64,000 nt of DNA, taken from the NCBI GenBank assembly GCA_951230915.1, contig OX579639.1, positions 4,092,001 to 4,156,000 on the forward strand, given 5' to 3'. Position numbers and translations under genes: made by a program. This document shows positions 1 to 11,690 of this stretch, in pieces. The notes below the pieces were generated by a model. The model was not told the origin of the DNA and did not search any database. It saw nothing but the letters and a program-made list of their open reading frames with translations. Numbering within the stretch: position 1 is the first letter of the stretch; the number at the start of each line of letters is the position of its first letter. Origin of the DNA: Antitrichia curtipendula. Taxonomy: Eukaryota; Streptophyta; Bryopsida; Hypnales; Leucodontaceae.

Positions 1-213
1 TGTGGATTATTTTTTGCCCATCTAGTACTTCCATTCTAAGCATCTTAGAGAATAATTCTTACTCCCGGGCACCAATTAAAACAAAAATCACATTCTCAAA
101 AAGCCAATAAATTATTGTATCCTCTAAGAGAGTTTCAAAAAGCTTTATCCAAAATTGATATTATAATAAACCTCAACAAAATCCATTTTGCCCCCTACAA
201 AGACAATGACAAT
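1..213. mobile_element. Right end of a degenerate TTAA-type (piggyBac-like) element
   Basis: The stretch ends in ...GACAATTTAGGGGTTTAGG, resembling the CCTTTAGGGGTTAA terminus of the TTAA-flanked family at 18874-19803 and 58126-59060. Its copy-B counterpart (to about 39554) is preceded by about 900 bp of related sequence, so this is the truncated right part of one old member. No coding capacity is visible. Confidence 0.45.
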
Positions 214-228
214 TTAGGGGTTTAGGAT

Positions 229-950
229 CTTATTGGTGTATTATTTATCAAGGGGATTTTAAAATACATAACAATGAATGGAGATTGGTGTAAAAACTTC
301 CCCATTTGATTTTCTTTATACTCCAAGATTCATCTTTCCTATGTATTAATTACAACCAACTTGATATAAAATTTAGAAATCATCGTGGAGAGATTTAAAT
401 TAGAAATTTTCCTCTTGATTTCTGCAAGTATCCAAGAGTCATCTTACTGGTGTATTATTGATCAAGTGGATTTTAAAGTACAAAATAATGAATGAAAATG
501 GTATAAGAACTTCCCCATTTGATTTTTTAATATTCTCTAAGATTCATCTTTCCTATGTATTATTTACCTACAACTTGATATAAAACTTAGAAATCATTGG
601 GGAGAGATTTTTAATTGGTATTTCTTTTTTAATTTGTGCAAATACCAAAGAGTCATTTATTGGTGTATTCTTTATCAATTAGAATTGATAGTACAAAATA
701 ATGAATGGGGATTGGTGTAAGAACTTTCCTATTTGATTTTGTTTATTCTCCAAGATTCATCATTCCTATGTATTACTTACCTACAACTTAAAAATAAATG
801 GAAATAGATTTAAATTAAAAAAATTTCTTTATATTTGTGTAAATATCAAAGAGTCATTGTACCAGTGTTTGTTTTATCAAGTGGATTTGAGAATAGAAAA
901 TATTGAATGGAGATTTGTTTAAGAATTTTTCTATTATTTAAAATTCACAA
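229..950. repeat. Tandem repeat of about 215 bp, 3-4 diverged copies
   Basis: Successive units begin near 229, 443, 657 and 862. Each contains TTATTGGTGTATTNTTTATC, a variant of AATGAATGGAGATTGG, then CCCCATTTGATTTT and AAGATTCATCTTTCCTATG. The last unit is partial. The same array is in copy B from about 39570, where a 3.6-kb transposon interrupts the first unit. It appears non-coding. Confidence 0.7.
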
Positions 951-1279
951 TAAAATTATAACAAGCAAGCATAAAATAAAACTTTTCCTTCCGTACAAAA
1001 CATGACTTTTAAATGGAAGCCAAGGTCTTGTCGTATGATAAATACAAATATAAGTATCAATGAATCCAGTGACAAAGCATTTATAGTGGGATTTGGATCC
1101 TACATCAATCAATCAAAACAAACCTAGATTTCTAGCACAACTTTTATATTCAGCAAATGAGATTAGCTATGCAAATATTCACTTTTGAATCCATCAAGGT
1201 TAATTTACTTAGCTCACCTACCTTCAACGGTACATTGATATGTCCTAAAATTTGCATAAATTTAATTCACCATAATAAA

Positions 1280-1780
1280 CCTTTGGTTTGGGACGACCTT
1301 TTGCTTGGGGCAACCACTTGTCCAGGGCTAGTACCTCTTGTCCGAAGCGACCCCGGGTCCAAAAGGAAACCATTGCCTTTTTTTTTCCTCAAAAAAATGT
1401 GTTGTGATTTTGGTCAACCTCGGATGGGCGACCGTGGGTGGTAGAATGCTTGTCTTGGTTGACCTCTTATTTCTCAAAATAAAATGTTTAGTGATTTTGG
1501 GCAACTTCAAGTGGGAGAACCTTTGTGTTAGGTGACCTCTTGTGTGAGCCTACCTCTTGTCCGAGGTGACCTAAGGTCCAAATAAAAGCCATTGCCTTCC
1601 CTTATTCTAAAAAATACATGTTGTATTTTTTTGGCAACTTTAATTTTTGTCTTGGGCGACTACATGTTAGAACTTCTTATCTAGGAAAATCTTGGATGGA
1701 TGGGGAGACTTCGCCTTGTCTTTTTCTATTAAAACTATGTTTTGATTTTTTAGGCGACTTGTGTTCTTAGGCATTTTTGG
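1280..1780 (+). repeat. Degenerate GC-richer short repeats
   Basis: A motif of the form 'gtccaaa..aa(g)ccattgcctt ... tgatttt.ggcaacctcg' recurs about four times at 100-130 bp spacing (near 1355, 1480, 1578 and 1730). It is repeated in copy B at about 44240-44740. Open frames across it are short, differ between the copies and look accidental. Function unknown. Confidence 0.4.
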
Positions 1781-1866
1781 GTGGGTCCCTTTTGGGTTGA
1801 AATTCCAATGTTTATTAGATGGACAAAGTGCTACCATTTTATAAATCTTCTTGGATGGCATTGTAG

Positions 1867-1999
1867 CACTAGAAGAAAAATGGGTCCTATGCAACTAGCC
1901 ATTGCAACTAAAATGTGTCCATTGCAACTCATTTTGAGTTGCAATGGACACATTTTAGTTGCAATGGCTAGTTGCATACGACCCATTTTTCTTCTAGTG
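1867..1999. mobile_element. CACTA-like palindromic MITE (copy A)
   Basis: An almost perfect 133-bp palindrome: two 65-bp arms around a 3-base TTT loop centred at 1933, starting CACTAGAAGAAAAATGGGTC and ending with its complement. Only one arm mismatch is seen (C near 1887 opposite C, where pairing needs G). CACTA ends followed by an A-rich tract resemble plant CACTA (En/Spm) termini, CACTACAAGAAAA. Its site in copy B holds the same element, so it predates the duplication. The flanks (TAG left, TAT right) give no clear 3-bp target duplication. A transcript would fold into a long hairpin. Confidence 0.75.
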
Positions 2000-4900
2000 T
2001 ATCTTGTAATAGTTTTGAAACATATAAATAGCTTTTATATGGAATAGCGTCTTGCTTCCATGTTCATAGTTTTGGAGTTTTTTGATGGATGTGCATGGGG
2101 TGATCTTGATGCCATTTTTAAAAGTGTGTATTACTACATTTATAGCATTGTTTCTGCACATTCTTAAACAAAAAAAACATTCTTTTCATTTTAATGTGTA
2201 TATTGATTGGACTCAAATCCACTTATTGAAAAAACTTCAAATGGAGCAAGCAAAACAAATTAGCCTCATTTGAATGCACAACCCAATGTTGACATAGAAC
2301 AAGGTTTATATTGGAAATCATATACAAGACACCGGTACTACGCATTGACTTGTCCCCCATAAATATAGACAATGATTTATAAAAGAAAACTTCCAATTGT
2401 TTATTGCGAATCTCAATGATACATCATAATCATGAAATATTAATCACATTGATTACAAAAATAAATAAAAAATGGTTGGAGATTTATGTAAGAATTTCCC
2501 ATTCAAATCTTGCAATTCTCCAAAACTATTCCTAACCATGCATAATTTTTCCTATATATTTTATAAATAAAAAACAAAGAGTAGAAGTTTAAGCAAGAAT
2601 GTTTTTTTTTTCTTTTGGGCAACTTTTGGCAATTAGAAGGAAATCCCAAATACCTACACCTTTTGCCTTTACATTTGCAAAATTATCTATTAATAATTTT
2701 TAGTTTTTCGGATCCACATATGTCATGTAGATTTTAGAATAAATTATTTTTAAGTCTTTTGAAAACCATTTTCTACTTATTTCCCCTCATTTACGACCAT
2801 TAGGACTAGGCTTCTAAGTGCGTAGACCATAGGAGCAATCAAACCATTAGGTTTAGGCACCTAAGCTCCTAAACCATAGGAGCAATCAGACCATAAGGAC
2901 CAGGCTCTCACCCAAGTCTAGTTTCAAAACCTTGTAGAGCCAGTTCATAGCTTTCCAAAAACATATTAAACTCAAGAAAGGATTTAAAACCCTAGAAGAT
3001 ATGGAGGGATGAAGGTTAGAACAAGAAATGGATGAAATGAAGAAGATTTTGTCCATCCAAGTCTAGTATTAGCAATTAGAGAAAAGATGATAAAGTAGAC
3101 CTCTAGCAAAAATCTCAATCCAATTTGAAATTAGGAGTCCCTAGAAAAAGTTGGAAAAAGTTTGGCATGCCCTTCCAAAAGATTATCTAAAATTTGGAAT
3201 TTCTAAATTTATATTGTCATCACTTCTATTAGAAAACCACTATGGCCTAGGTGATTAGGTTATTTTAAGGTATTTCTTGCAATTAGGTTACGATTGTGTG
3301 GGTGCTTTATTTCCACCTTTGGAATAAAGTGTACACAACCGGTTTCTTGTTTTTTTTTTTGAGGAAATCCTAGTGGGTGTCTAACTATATGTAATCCACT
3401 TACAACTTATAAGCAATGGATCTTGTTGTTGTTCCTACTCCTAATTCTTTCACTTAGTAATTGTTATTCAAAATCAACCACATGTTAGTATTTGTAGCCG
3501 ATTTTGACTATAATAGTCAAAATTAAGGACCGATAAATGTTAATCAAGCAATTAAGTGAAATAGCCCAAGTCGTAGAGCTTGTTTTTTCCTTTCCAAAAT
3601 GATGAAGAAATCCTAATTTGGCTTGAATCCCTAGTAGATGATTGCAAATGAAGTTTAACTCTAAAACTAACCTCTAAAACTTCATCCGTCAATTGCAACT
3701 ATTCTACCTATTGAAACTGAATGCAGATTTGGTCAACTCTGAATGGCTTTCATCCAATTCTAACCTACTTTTTTTATTAAACTTTATTTACTCTAAGTTT
3801 TTCGTTATTTGTTCAATTTGTATGGTAATATTGGTTTTCAAATCCTGAAAATATTTTCTTCTATCCCTAATTTATTCCTTGTTTATCTTTTGACCTAATT
3901 GCTAAATTTTAAAACGGTTCTTATTTCTTTGAATAAATTTGAGTTTTCACTTTTATTCTAGGATTAAATAATTACATCTTTTTAAAGTTTACGTTTACTT
4001 CTTTTAAGATAAAGAATTCCCACTTTTGACCTCGTTATAAAATGTTATTTATGGATGAATTTTCACTGATGATCGGTTTATCAAAATTCTTCCATAATTC
4101 TTTTTGATCTTTGAATTTTAAAATTGGGTCTACTTTTATCGTTTGACTCAGCTTTGACTCCTACAATGGTTTTGGATTCTAAGATTCCTTAAAATTTTCC
4201 AAAAGATTCTTTTTGATGGATGAACCTCTTTCACTTGGGTCTTCCTACTAGAGCACTTGTCTCCTTCACTTGCACTTTGTTTTGTGAGTTTTGTTGCTTT
4301 GGAGTTGTGAATTCGTCTTCCAAAATGAATCTATGTCAACATTGTCAAATATGCGCACAGATGGAGAAATTTTAATGAACTAGTATGCCAACTTGTTACC
4401 ACACCTTCAACAAACTTTGTAAGACCTAACACACACTCTGTTCACTTCAATTTTTAGTAATATGGCTTGAACTCTCTGAAACTTCATCCCCTGAATGTGT
4501 CTTGGGCCTCTCCACTTACTAATGGCCTCAATCAACTCTGGTTGACCCTCAATCTGAATTTTCATAGCTCTCACTCACACTCACTATGTGATCACACTTT
4601 CCAACTCACTCTGTGCTCAAGTCACTTTAGGTACTTGATAATCTGTTTTTTATGAAACCCTCTCCTCTTTGGTCACTCTGGACTTTGGGACACCTTGGGT
4701 TTTGATAATCTGGTGTTCTTTCTAAATAAAAACTCCCTCCTCTTTGTCACTTTGGACTTTGTGAAATTTTAGCACTCAGTCCCTAAAATTAATACCAGTC
4801 ATTCTCTGGGCAATGAGGACTCAGTCTTTGGGAATTAGCATCCAATCCCTAGACCTCTCAATTTTTAGAAACAAAGTTTTAAAAGCAAAAATGGGGACCC

Positions 4901-6075
4901 TATGGGTATCCTCTCTTTTGTGGTTTTGTGGAAAAAGATGATGATGAAGGTGAGGGTGATGGTAACTAGGTTGTTCAATCTAGCTACTTAGTTGCTTATC
5001 AAGCAACCTACCGATTGTATACCAACCCCCTCTTTCAGAACAGCTGATATGTTGTGGTTTGTTTTACTAGCTGGTCTTGAAATTGCCTTGTACTGGTATT
5101 TTTTGGGCCCTTAACTAGCGGTTGTTTGCCAATATTTTGTTTCTAAACCAAATACTTAAATCTTCAAATGGAGACCTCTTAAACAAAATAAAATACGAAA
5201 TTTCAACTAAAAGCAAAGCTTTGTCGTTTGTCATTTGGGTGTTTTAAGCCCAAAGTTTTGAAATAATTCACAATAGTTTTGGTTAGTAGGAATTTTTGAA
5301 AAAGGTAGGTTGACGATAGCTTTGCCGTCTGGAGTTTTAGGCCCAAATTTTAAAGCATAACAAGGAAGGAAATATTTGTAACGAAATCAAAAAATGGTTC
5401 TAATAATAGCTTTGCTGTATTATGAAGTTAGCTTCAATTTTCCGCACCATAACAAAAGGAAGTTAGTACAAAATATTTGAAATTTGCAATAGCTTTGCCA
5501 TACGGTGGTTAGTACTAAATTCCTCAACAAGAATTTTGAAAGGTTAGTAAATGAGATGACTTTGAGAACTTTGATTCTAACCCAAAGCTTCCCTAAATGA
5601 CTTTAAAACAAGCATGTAGACCACTAATTCCAACCTATAGGCTTCAAGGGGAATTTGCTACAACAAGGTTGTGAAATCTCTCTCCAAAAAAGCTCGGTTA
5701 GGACTTTGTTAGTAGACAAAGACACAAAGACTCAAAATTGTTACTACTTTGAATGCAAAACACATCAATAAACACCAATCTCTTCAAAGGGACCCCAACG
5801 TCCTTTGAATGGGCTTTAAATGTAAACAAGAAGAAACTGAAGACAACAAATGGAAGCAAAGCTTCTGCCTATGATTCAAAAACAAGATATTTTGGCTAAA
5901 TGGTCAAAATTCCAATAATGTTGTCACGTTTTGGCCAAAGCTTTACAAAAAGAAAAGAGGTGCAAAGAAAGAGGAGGAGGGGGACTTCTATACTTGTCCA
6001 AGGTCCCCCAACCCCTTTCAAATTACCTACTTCTACTCCTAAGTAAATCAAGCTTAACGTAAATTGAATTCTACA
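2000..6075. other. AT-rich spacer without a supported gene
   Basis: Both strands carry only short open frames, which are not conserved in the paralogous copy B. Segment 4887-5447 is missing from copy B, joined there through a short GCAC-type microhomology, indicating a deletion in B. The 5200-5530 part contains recurring 'atagctttgccgt' phrases, probably old repeat debris. Confidence 0.5.
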
Positions 6076-7161
6076 CACTAGTAGAAAAACAGTGCCCAAT
6101 TAACAAAACATCAACAAAGTTTTGTTGATTTGGGTACTGCATTGTCCATTTTCACAAGTATTTGTTGATTTGGGCAAAAACTGCCCAAATCAACAATTTT
6201 TTTTGTTAATTTGGGTACTGCATTTTTAAATCAACAAAAAATCAACACTTTTCTGTTAATTTTGACTAAAAAAATTCTCAAGTAAATTTTTTTATTTTAA
6301 AAAATGTGTAAATTATCATAATTAGTATTCTATAAATAGTTTGTTTATGGAAAAAATACATAAATCATTCCCAATTTGGTAATTTTCAAAGTCAGCAGAC
6401 TTCAAAGACCATTTAGGCATAGCAAAACAACTTTTTTCTAAAAACTTTGAACTAAGAGAAGTTGACATATACAAGTATCTTTCATCTCCAAAAATACGTT
6501 TGCAATTTTAAGTCTCCAGTCAAAAGTTATGACTAATTTTCAGAGAGGACTTCCATAGAATTTTTTTTGACATTATGAAAGACCCTCTCTGAAATTTAGT
6601 CATAACTTTTGATTGGAGGCTTAAAATTGCAAACGGATTTTTGGATATGAAAGATACTTGTATATAGAAACTTTTATTAGTTCAAAGTTTTAAGGAAAAA
6701 GTTGTTTTGCTATGCTTAAATGGCCTTTGAAATCTGCTGTCTTTAACAAAAAAAGGGAAAAAAAAATACGTTAACTAGATAAAAAAAAAAAAAATCCATA
6801 CACATGCATGCAAGTGTATGTGTGGTGCATTGGTTTGAACCTTGCACCCCAAGAGTGAGGTGCAAGGTTCAAACCTTGCCGGTGGCGGTCTGCCCGCGTG
6901 GCGCGGCTGCCCGTGTGGCACGGCCTGACTGTGGTGTGGCCTGCCCATGTGGCGTTGCCATGTGGCAGATTCTAATTGGTCGCAATTTTAAAATTTGATT
7001 TTTGAAGGAAAATTTTAGTACCCAAATTAACAAAAAATTAACAAAAAAATCAATAGTTTCGTGTTAAAAAGTACCCAAATTAACACGTCCAAATCAACAA
7101 AAAAAATCAACACTTTTCTGTTGATTTTTGTTGATTTGGGCACTGTTTTTTTCTACTAGTG
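6076..7161. mobile_element. Non-autonomous CACTA-like transposon, 1.09 kb
   Basis: The left end is CACTAGTAGAAAAACAGTGC and the right end (7142-7161) its near-complement, flanked by a 3-bp duplication ACA (6073-6075, 7162-7164), the signature of the CACTA superfamily. Copy B at about 49190-49215 has the continuous unoccupied site (TCTACACTATTG), so the element inserted after the duplication. Subterminal zones repeat variants of TTGTTGATTTGGG in both orientations, as expected for transposase-binding arrays. An internal inverted repeat spans 6393-6741 with arms of about 160 bp, and a second short one (GGTTTGAACCTTGCACC) lies at about 6832-6875. There is no transposase, so it depends on an autonomous relative. 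Confidence 0.85.
6393..6741. repeat. Internal long inverted repeat of the CACTA-like element
   Basis: Left arm begins CAGCAGACTTCAAAGACC and the right arm ends with the diverged complement (AAATCTGCTGTC). Arms of about 160 bp mirror each other with scattered mismatches. It would form a long hairpin in RNA or a cruciform in DNA. It could be a nested foldback element, since it sits well inside the CACTA-like ends. Confidence 0.65.
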
Positions 7162-7164
7162 ACA

Positions 7165-9401
7165 TTATTGTTGCAATCCTTCTAACTCATAGAAAAATGC
7201 TCCAATTGTAAAACCAATTGCACCACTATCTTTGCAAGACCCGAGTTAGTACATGAGACCTTGTACTCACTATGTCTAGGCCGTTTCGTAAGCAAAAACC
7301 TATACTCAGCAATATGATTAAAAGGGTCAAAAACGCAAATGTTAGAGATGATTTTTCTTCAAAGTTTTGACTAGCTTGGATTGTTTGGAAGGTTTGAGAA
7401 AGTAAAAAGAGCTTACAAGTTTACTTTATTCAAGCATCGTACAGGCTTGGTACAGCGGTCAACTCGCCATAAATCTTTGAAATTCATTAAGATTTGATGC
7501 TGCCACCGGTTTTGGTACTTGTCGGTGTTAGAATGTCACAAAATTTGGCTAGGCACTTATTTAGACTAAAACATTCTATCATAGTTTGTAGTGGTATTTT
7601 AACGCTACATGGATAATTTACATGATTTTTCAATGCCAGTAGATACAATTGACTTCCCAAGGAGTCATCTTCCACAACTTAGAAACATATAAGATTTTTT
7701 GAGTAGCTTCTAGGAAGCCTCCAAATGTTGATTGCAAGTTTGCATTTAAACTTGGCACTAATAGTAGGAGGGTCTAATTCTAATCTCTTGGTTTTAATTC
7801 TTCTAAGGAGGAATCATTCCCATAACCTTTAAACAACCTCTCAAACACCTATTTAGACGTAAGGATTAGTAAATGGAAGTGCTTAGAACACTTTCAAACT
7901 TTTTGGACATGAAACACCACATTTGTAGGGACTTTTATCAAATATGATGTTGACACACTATTTATGACTTTTAGAATGAAAATACTTTTAAATATGGGCC
8001 ACAAAAAAATCCGAGACCCAAGTGACAACTATGAAGCTCACAAGTTGATGACATTTTTGCAATGTTGTATGTGTTTAGATACTTAGAAAAGATTCATTGC
8101 TTGGAAGCTACAATTGATTGATGTTTAGGCACCCACTTAGTATAGAATTTCACACTAGTTTAAGAATCCGATTGTGTACATCTAAAACCAAGGGTGGATA
8201 ATTAAACACCCACAATGGCCTATTTTGATTGGCACATATTTGAGCTGCGTTGAGACATTACTACTACAACATGTTGGCTTCCATCTCCAAAAGTGCCTTA
8301 CATTTATTGCCACATCGATTGTTCAATATATCCAATATATTCAAAAGTATGTTTTATAATCAACCACCTCCACAAGCTACAAGCTTGCAAATGTGCATCC
8401 GACTGTCTGAAACAACCAAGCCAAACGGTGAATTGCAAATACACCAGTTGATTACATAACAACAAAGCAAGTGAAGAGGGTTGGCAACATCAAAGGATGA
8501 ATATTGGGAGTGACATTATTGCTTTTCTCATGACTAAGTGCTATTGTGTCACTAGAAATCAAGTCTGACTCATAACAAAAACGTGTACTTCATTTGTGTT
8601 GTATTCATTTATATTTGGTATGGTTGAAATGATTTGAAGTGCATATGGTATGGTTGGTATGGTATGGTTGGTATGGTAGGGTTGAAATGCATATGGTATG
8701 AAACATGTATTTGCATCCTTGAAATATAGGAGTATGTCTAAGAAGTGAAATATTTTAAAAGAACAAGTTGTGAATGGCTAAGCCTTATAATTGTGAGCCC
8801 CAATCCGTGAAGAGACATATGAACATAAACCCAACTTTGTTTGAAATGTTTTTCGGCCGCTTTCTTCTACTTCTCATTTTTAGTTCATTGAATCCCCCCC
8901 CCCCCCTCCCCCCCCCCTCTCTGTTTTCTAGACTTCATTCCCTAGTATGTGTTACTAGACAAACAAAGTGATGATAAAGTCTATACTACATCAGATCAAT
9001 TAAAGCTTAAAAATAAAATGGGCACTAGGATGTGGTGTCTTAGGATTCTAATATTCTTTAGATATATAATCTACATACATACACACTTGATTTTGGGCTG
9101 AGGAAAAATACCACCCACCTTCCTTTGATAGATAAATTCTATTGTATGATGGGGACTATTACATCAACAATATATTTTTTTCATTTGTTGATTTATGGCT
9201 AAACTTACTCATAAAACAACTCAAAAAAATAATGGCTATAAGGTTGATCTTTAAATCAGATACAACCTGGTAATAAGCCATGATCGTACCAAATCAAAGG
9301 CCCAGAAGTGATAGTAAATGACCATATTGTTAATAGCAACATCCAATTGAATTGGGTGATTAAAACCAAAGCATACTAAAATGGTTGGCTATGGTTTTAG
9401 T
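7165..9401. other. Spacer without a supported gene; poly-C tract
   Basis: Collinear with copy B 49194-51725. It holds no open frame conserved between the copies. A C13-T-C10 tract lies at 8894-8917; in copy B the corresponding place is a T-run, so the tract expanded or was replaced recently. At 8655-8700 there is a short GGTATGGTT tandem run, shorter in copy B. Confidence 0.5.
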
Positions 9402-9405
9402 TTAA

Positions 9406-9820
9406 ACCTTAAACAACGGGCTCATAACCGTGGAAACCAATTATTCTGACACTGTGTGAGTTGTTGGATTAAAATAATGCAAAAGCACTTATTGGAAGTC
9501 AAACTACTGTAGACCATCTTCCCTATTCCCACAAAATTTGGAGGATGAATAGTTGCACTTTTGTCCTACACATGAGATTCTCTAGTCATTCATTGGCTGC
9601 AAAACGTTTTTTTTGGGTTGCCTGCCAATCTCCATTTCTTGCTCATTGTGCCATAACTTTTTCATCCGGCATCCGATTGAAACAAAAATTATATATCCAC
9701 AAAGCTCTTGCAAAGCTACTCAACCTCAAAAAATCTCAAAAAAATTCACTTCAAATTGAGACAATAGAAACCTACCCGGACCCAAATTGTCCCCCGAGGG
9801 GACAAGCGGGGTTTTAGGGG
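9406..9820. mobile_element. TTAA-flanked (piggyBac-like) MITE, copy-A specific
   Basis: A 415-bp insertion between two TTAA tetranucleotides (9402-9405, 9821-9824). Copy B near 51721 reads straight through one TTAA (CAGTTTAAACAAATGGCG), the intact target. The right end, TTTTAGGGG|TTAA, matches the family terminus CCCCTAAA; the left end is degenerate. Interior segments resemble 20866-21030. TTAA duplication with CCC-starting ends is the hallmark of piggyBac elements. No transposase is present. Confidence 0.75.
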
Positions 9821-10071
9821 TTAAACAAATGGCGCTCCCTTAATGGGCCCAACATAACCAAAATTATGTTGTCTATTGAGCTGGCCACTACAGCCTGGAT
9901 GATGGTGCAGCTTCTTCCGACAGCGAAAACATGACGTGGCAGAACTTGTGGCGCAAGGTGCTACCAAGTTTCTATTTCTAAGCATGTTGTGGGGTCCTTA
10001 TTTACCTCTACTGCTTTTTGATCTCTACTACTACAATTGAGTCACTTGGGGCTGGAGGAGGTGCTTGGTAG

Positions 10072-10287
10072 GGCCGGGGTGAACTGACCCCTCACTTGTC
10101 CCCTGGGTAAACCCTGAAATGTTTTATTTTCCAGGCCTGAATTCATATTTGCAACCAGAGGCTCCAAATTAGAAAGGGGGCCTACAAAAAATATATTTTA
10201 CACGGCACAAAAGAGGGTTTTTTTTCTTAATTTGCACCCCTAGATGGACTTTGGCAGGACGAGTGAGATATCCATTTCACCCCGGCC
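10072..10287. mobile_element. hAT-like MITE 1, older than the duplication
   Basis: This 216-bp element starts GGCCGGGGTGAACTGACCCC and ends TTTCACCCCGGCC. It is flanked by a perfect 8-bp duplication CTTGGTAG (10064-10071, 10288-10295). The ortholog at 52385-52682 in copy B has the same, slightly decayed flanks, so insertion preceded the duplication. The 8-bp duplication suggests the hAT superfamily; the GGCC terminus is not a textbook hAT end. No coding capacity. Confidence 0.8.
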
Positions 10288-10307
10288 CTTGGTAGACTGG
10301 TTATGTT

Positions 10308-10542
10308 GGCCGGGGTGAACTGACCCCCTCGCTCGTACTGCCAAAGTCCATCCAGGGGTGCACATAAAAAAAAGTCCCCTATTTTGTGCCGTGTAAAATC
10401 TATTTTCTAAAAGCCCCCTAGCTAATTTGGGGCCTCTGATTGCAAATATGAATTCAGAATTTGCAAAAAAATTCATGCATGGAAAATAAAAAATTTCAGG
10501 GTTTTCCCAGGGGTACGAGCAAGGGGTCAGTTCACCCCGGCC
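10308..10542. mobile_element. hAT-like MITE 2, same family, copy-A specific
   Basis: A 235-bp element with the same GGCCGGGGTGAACTGACCCC terminus at both ends and a perfect 8-bp duplication GTTATGTT (10300-10307, 10543-10550). It lies 20 bp from MITE 1. Copy B near 52690 has the uninterrupted target (GATTATGTTCC), so this insertion followed the segmental duplication and is the younger of the pair. Segments around 14160-14240, 21340-21560 and 21680-21925 look like degenerate relatives. Confidence 0.85.
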
Positions 10543-11479
10543 GTTATGTTCCTTTGTTATTGGCTGATTTGCAGAAAACTAGGATTTTACTCACAAAATT
10601 GTTGTACGAGATTCAAACCTTGATTTTGATTTGCAAGCTTCCGGAAGAATATGGCTTTTTCACAATCAAATATTGCCATTTTTTAGATTTAGATGTTGAT
10701 GAGGATTATTGTTGATGTAATTTTGTATATAGAAATCTCTATGTGAAAGCTATAACGTGCGTTTTGGGATTGAAGACACCTTGTGTATCCTCTCTAACAT
10801 GCAATTTGCTGTTTTGTTTTGGGGATGGGCACATGTGAGGCCCATGCCCTCGTGGAGTTTTGGGACACTTTATGGACAATTTATTCCTCTGGTTATCTCT
10901 TTCTCGACTTGTATGGTAGATTGTTTTACAATATGTAAAATTTATGGAAAGTATTAGTGGTTCTGTGCAAATATGGCTGCTTGCACTTGAATATAGACAT
11001 TGGATGGTTTGATAAGTACTTTATAAGTACGTATGTTCAATGATCTAATATGTAGAAAGAAAACTGGATGTAAACATAGCCTTTTTGCCTTGTCAAAAAA
11101 CACATATGCTTTGTTTGCAGTATATTGGAAGCAATAAGCTTTGCATGAGGATAAGCAAATCAATTAGAAACTACAGTGAGATGCAAGCTGACAATAAGAC
11201 AAGTCTCTGCAAGACAAGTCTTTGAACAAGAAGATAATTAGATAACTACCCAATACTCTGGATTGTTCTAGAACATGATTTTCATTATGTTTTCATTTTT
11301 TTCTTTCATTCTCTAATTTAGGTTCCATTATTTTATTAATTTTGTTTCTTTTACATTCCATTGTTTAGCCATGACTTTTTTAATTTTTCATTCTATTATT
11401 TATTTTCCATTTTTTTCCTATTTTTTTTTGAAGATGCCTTCTAACATTTATATTGTTTTTTTTCAAGTAATGGTCACTC

Positions 11480-11690
11480 CATTAGATTGATGTATATTTG
11501 TGACAGGTCCATGAGACTTGAATGTTGTGGCCTGGGTTCAAATCCCATGAGGTCCCAAATTATGCCGTTGAGTGCAATCTCTATAATGAGCTTATAGCGA
11601 ACCGTTGATGTAGAGTAGCATTAGTAGAGGCTAGATTATACCCACTTTTGTTTTTGTGAGTCTTATTTGATTAATATATTATATTGTGTT
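11480..11690 (+). repeat. Possible SINE-like segment with a Pol III B-box
   Basis: GGTTCAAATCC (11535-11545) fits the RNA polymerase III B-box and is set in a T-arm-like context (GGCCTGGGTTCAAATCCCAT). It recurs in copy B at 59766-59776 as part of the duplicated block, so the two are not independent insertions. I cannot find a convincing A-box, a poly-A tail or target duplications, and no tRNA cloverleaf can be drawn. A tRNA-derived SINE head is possible but unproven. Confidence 0.3.

Noticed and set aside
1157..2273. Short plus-strand ORFs of 60-95 codons in copy A
   Set aside because: They are altered or absent in copy B and cross repeats and the palindromic MITE.
6804..6998. Cys/Arg-rich 64-codon frame
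   Set aside because: Lies wholly inside the CACTA-like element over a GC-rich tandem stretch and an inverted repeat; no homology recognised.
11507..11565. A tRNA gene
   Set aside because: Only a T-arm-like B-box is present; no acceptor stem, anticodon arm or A-box can be formed.
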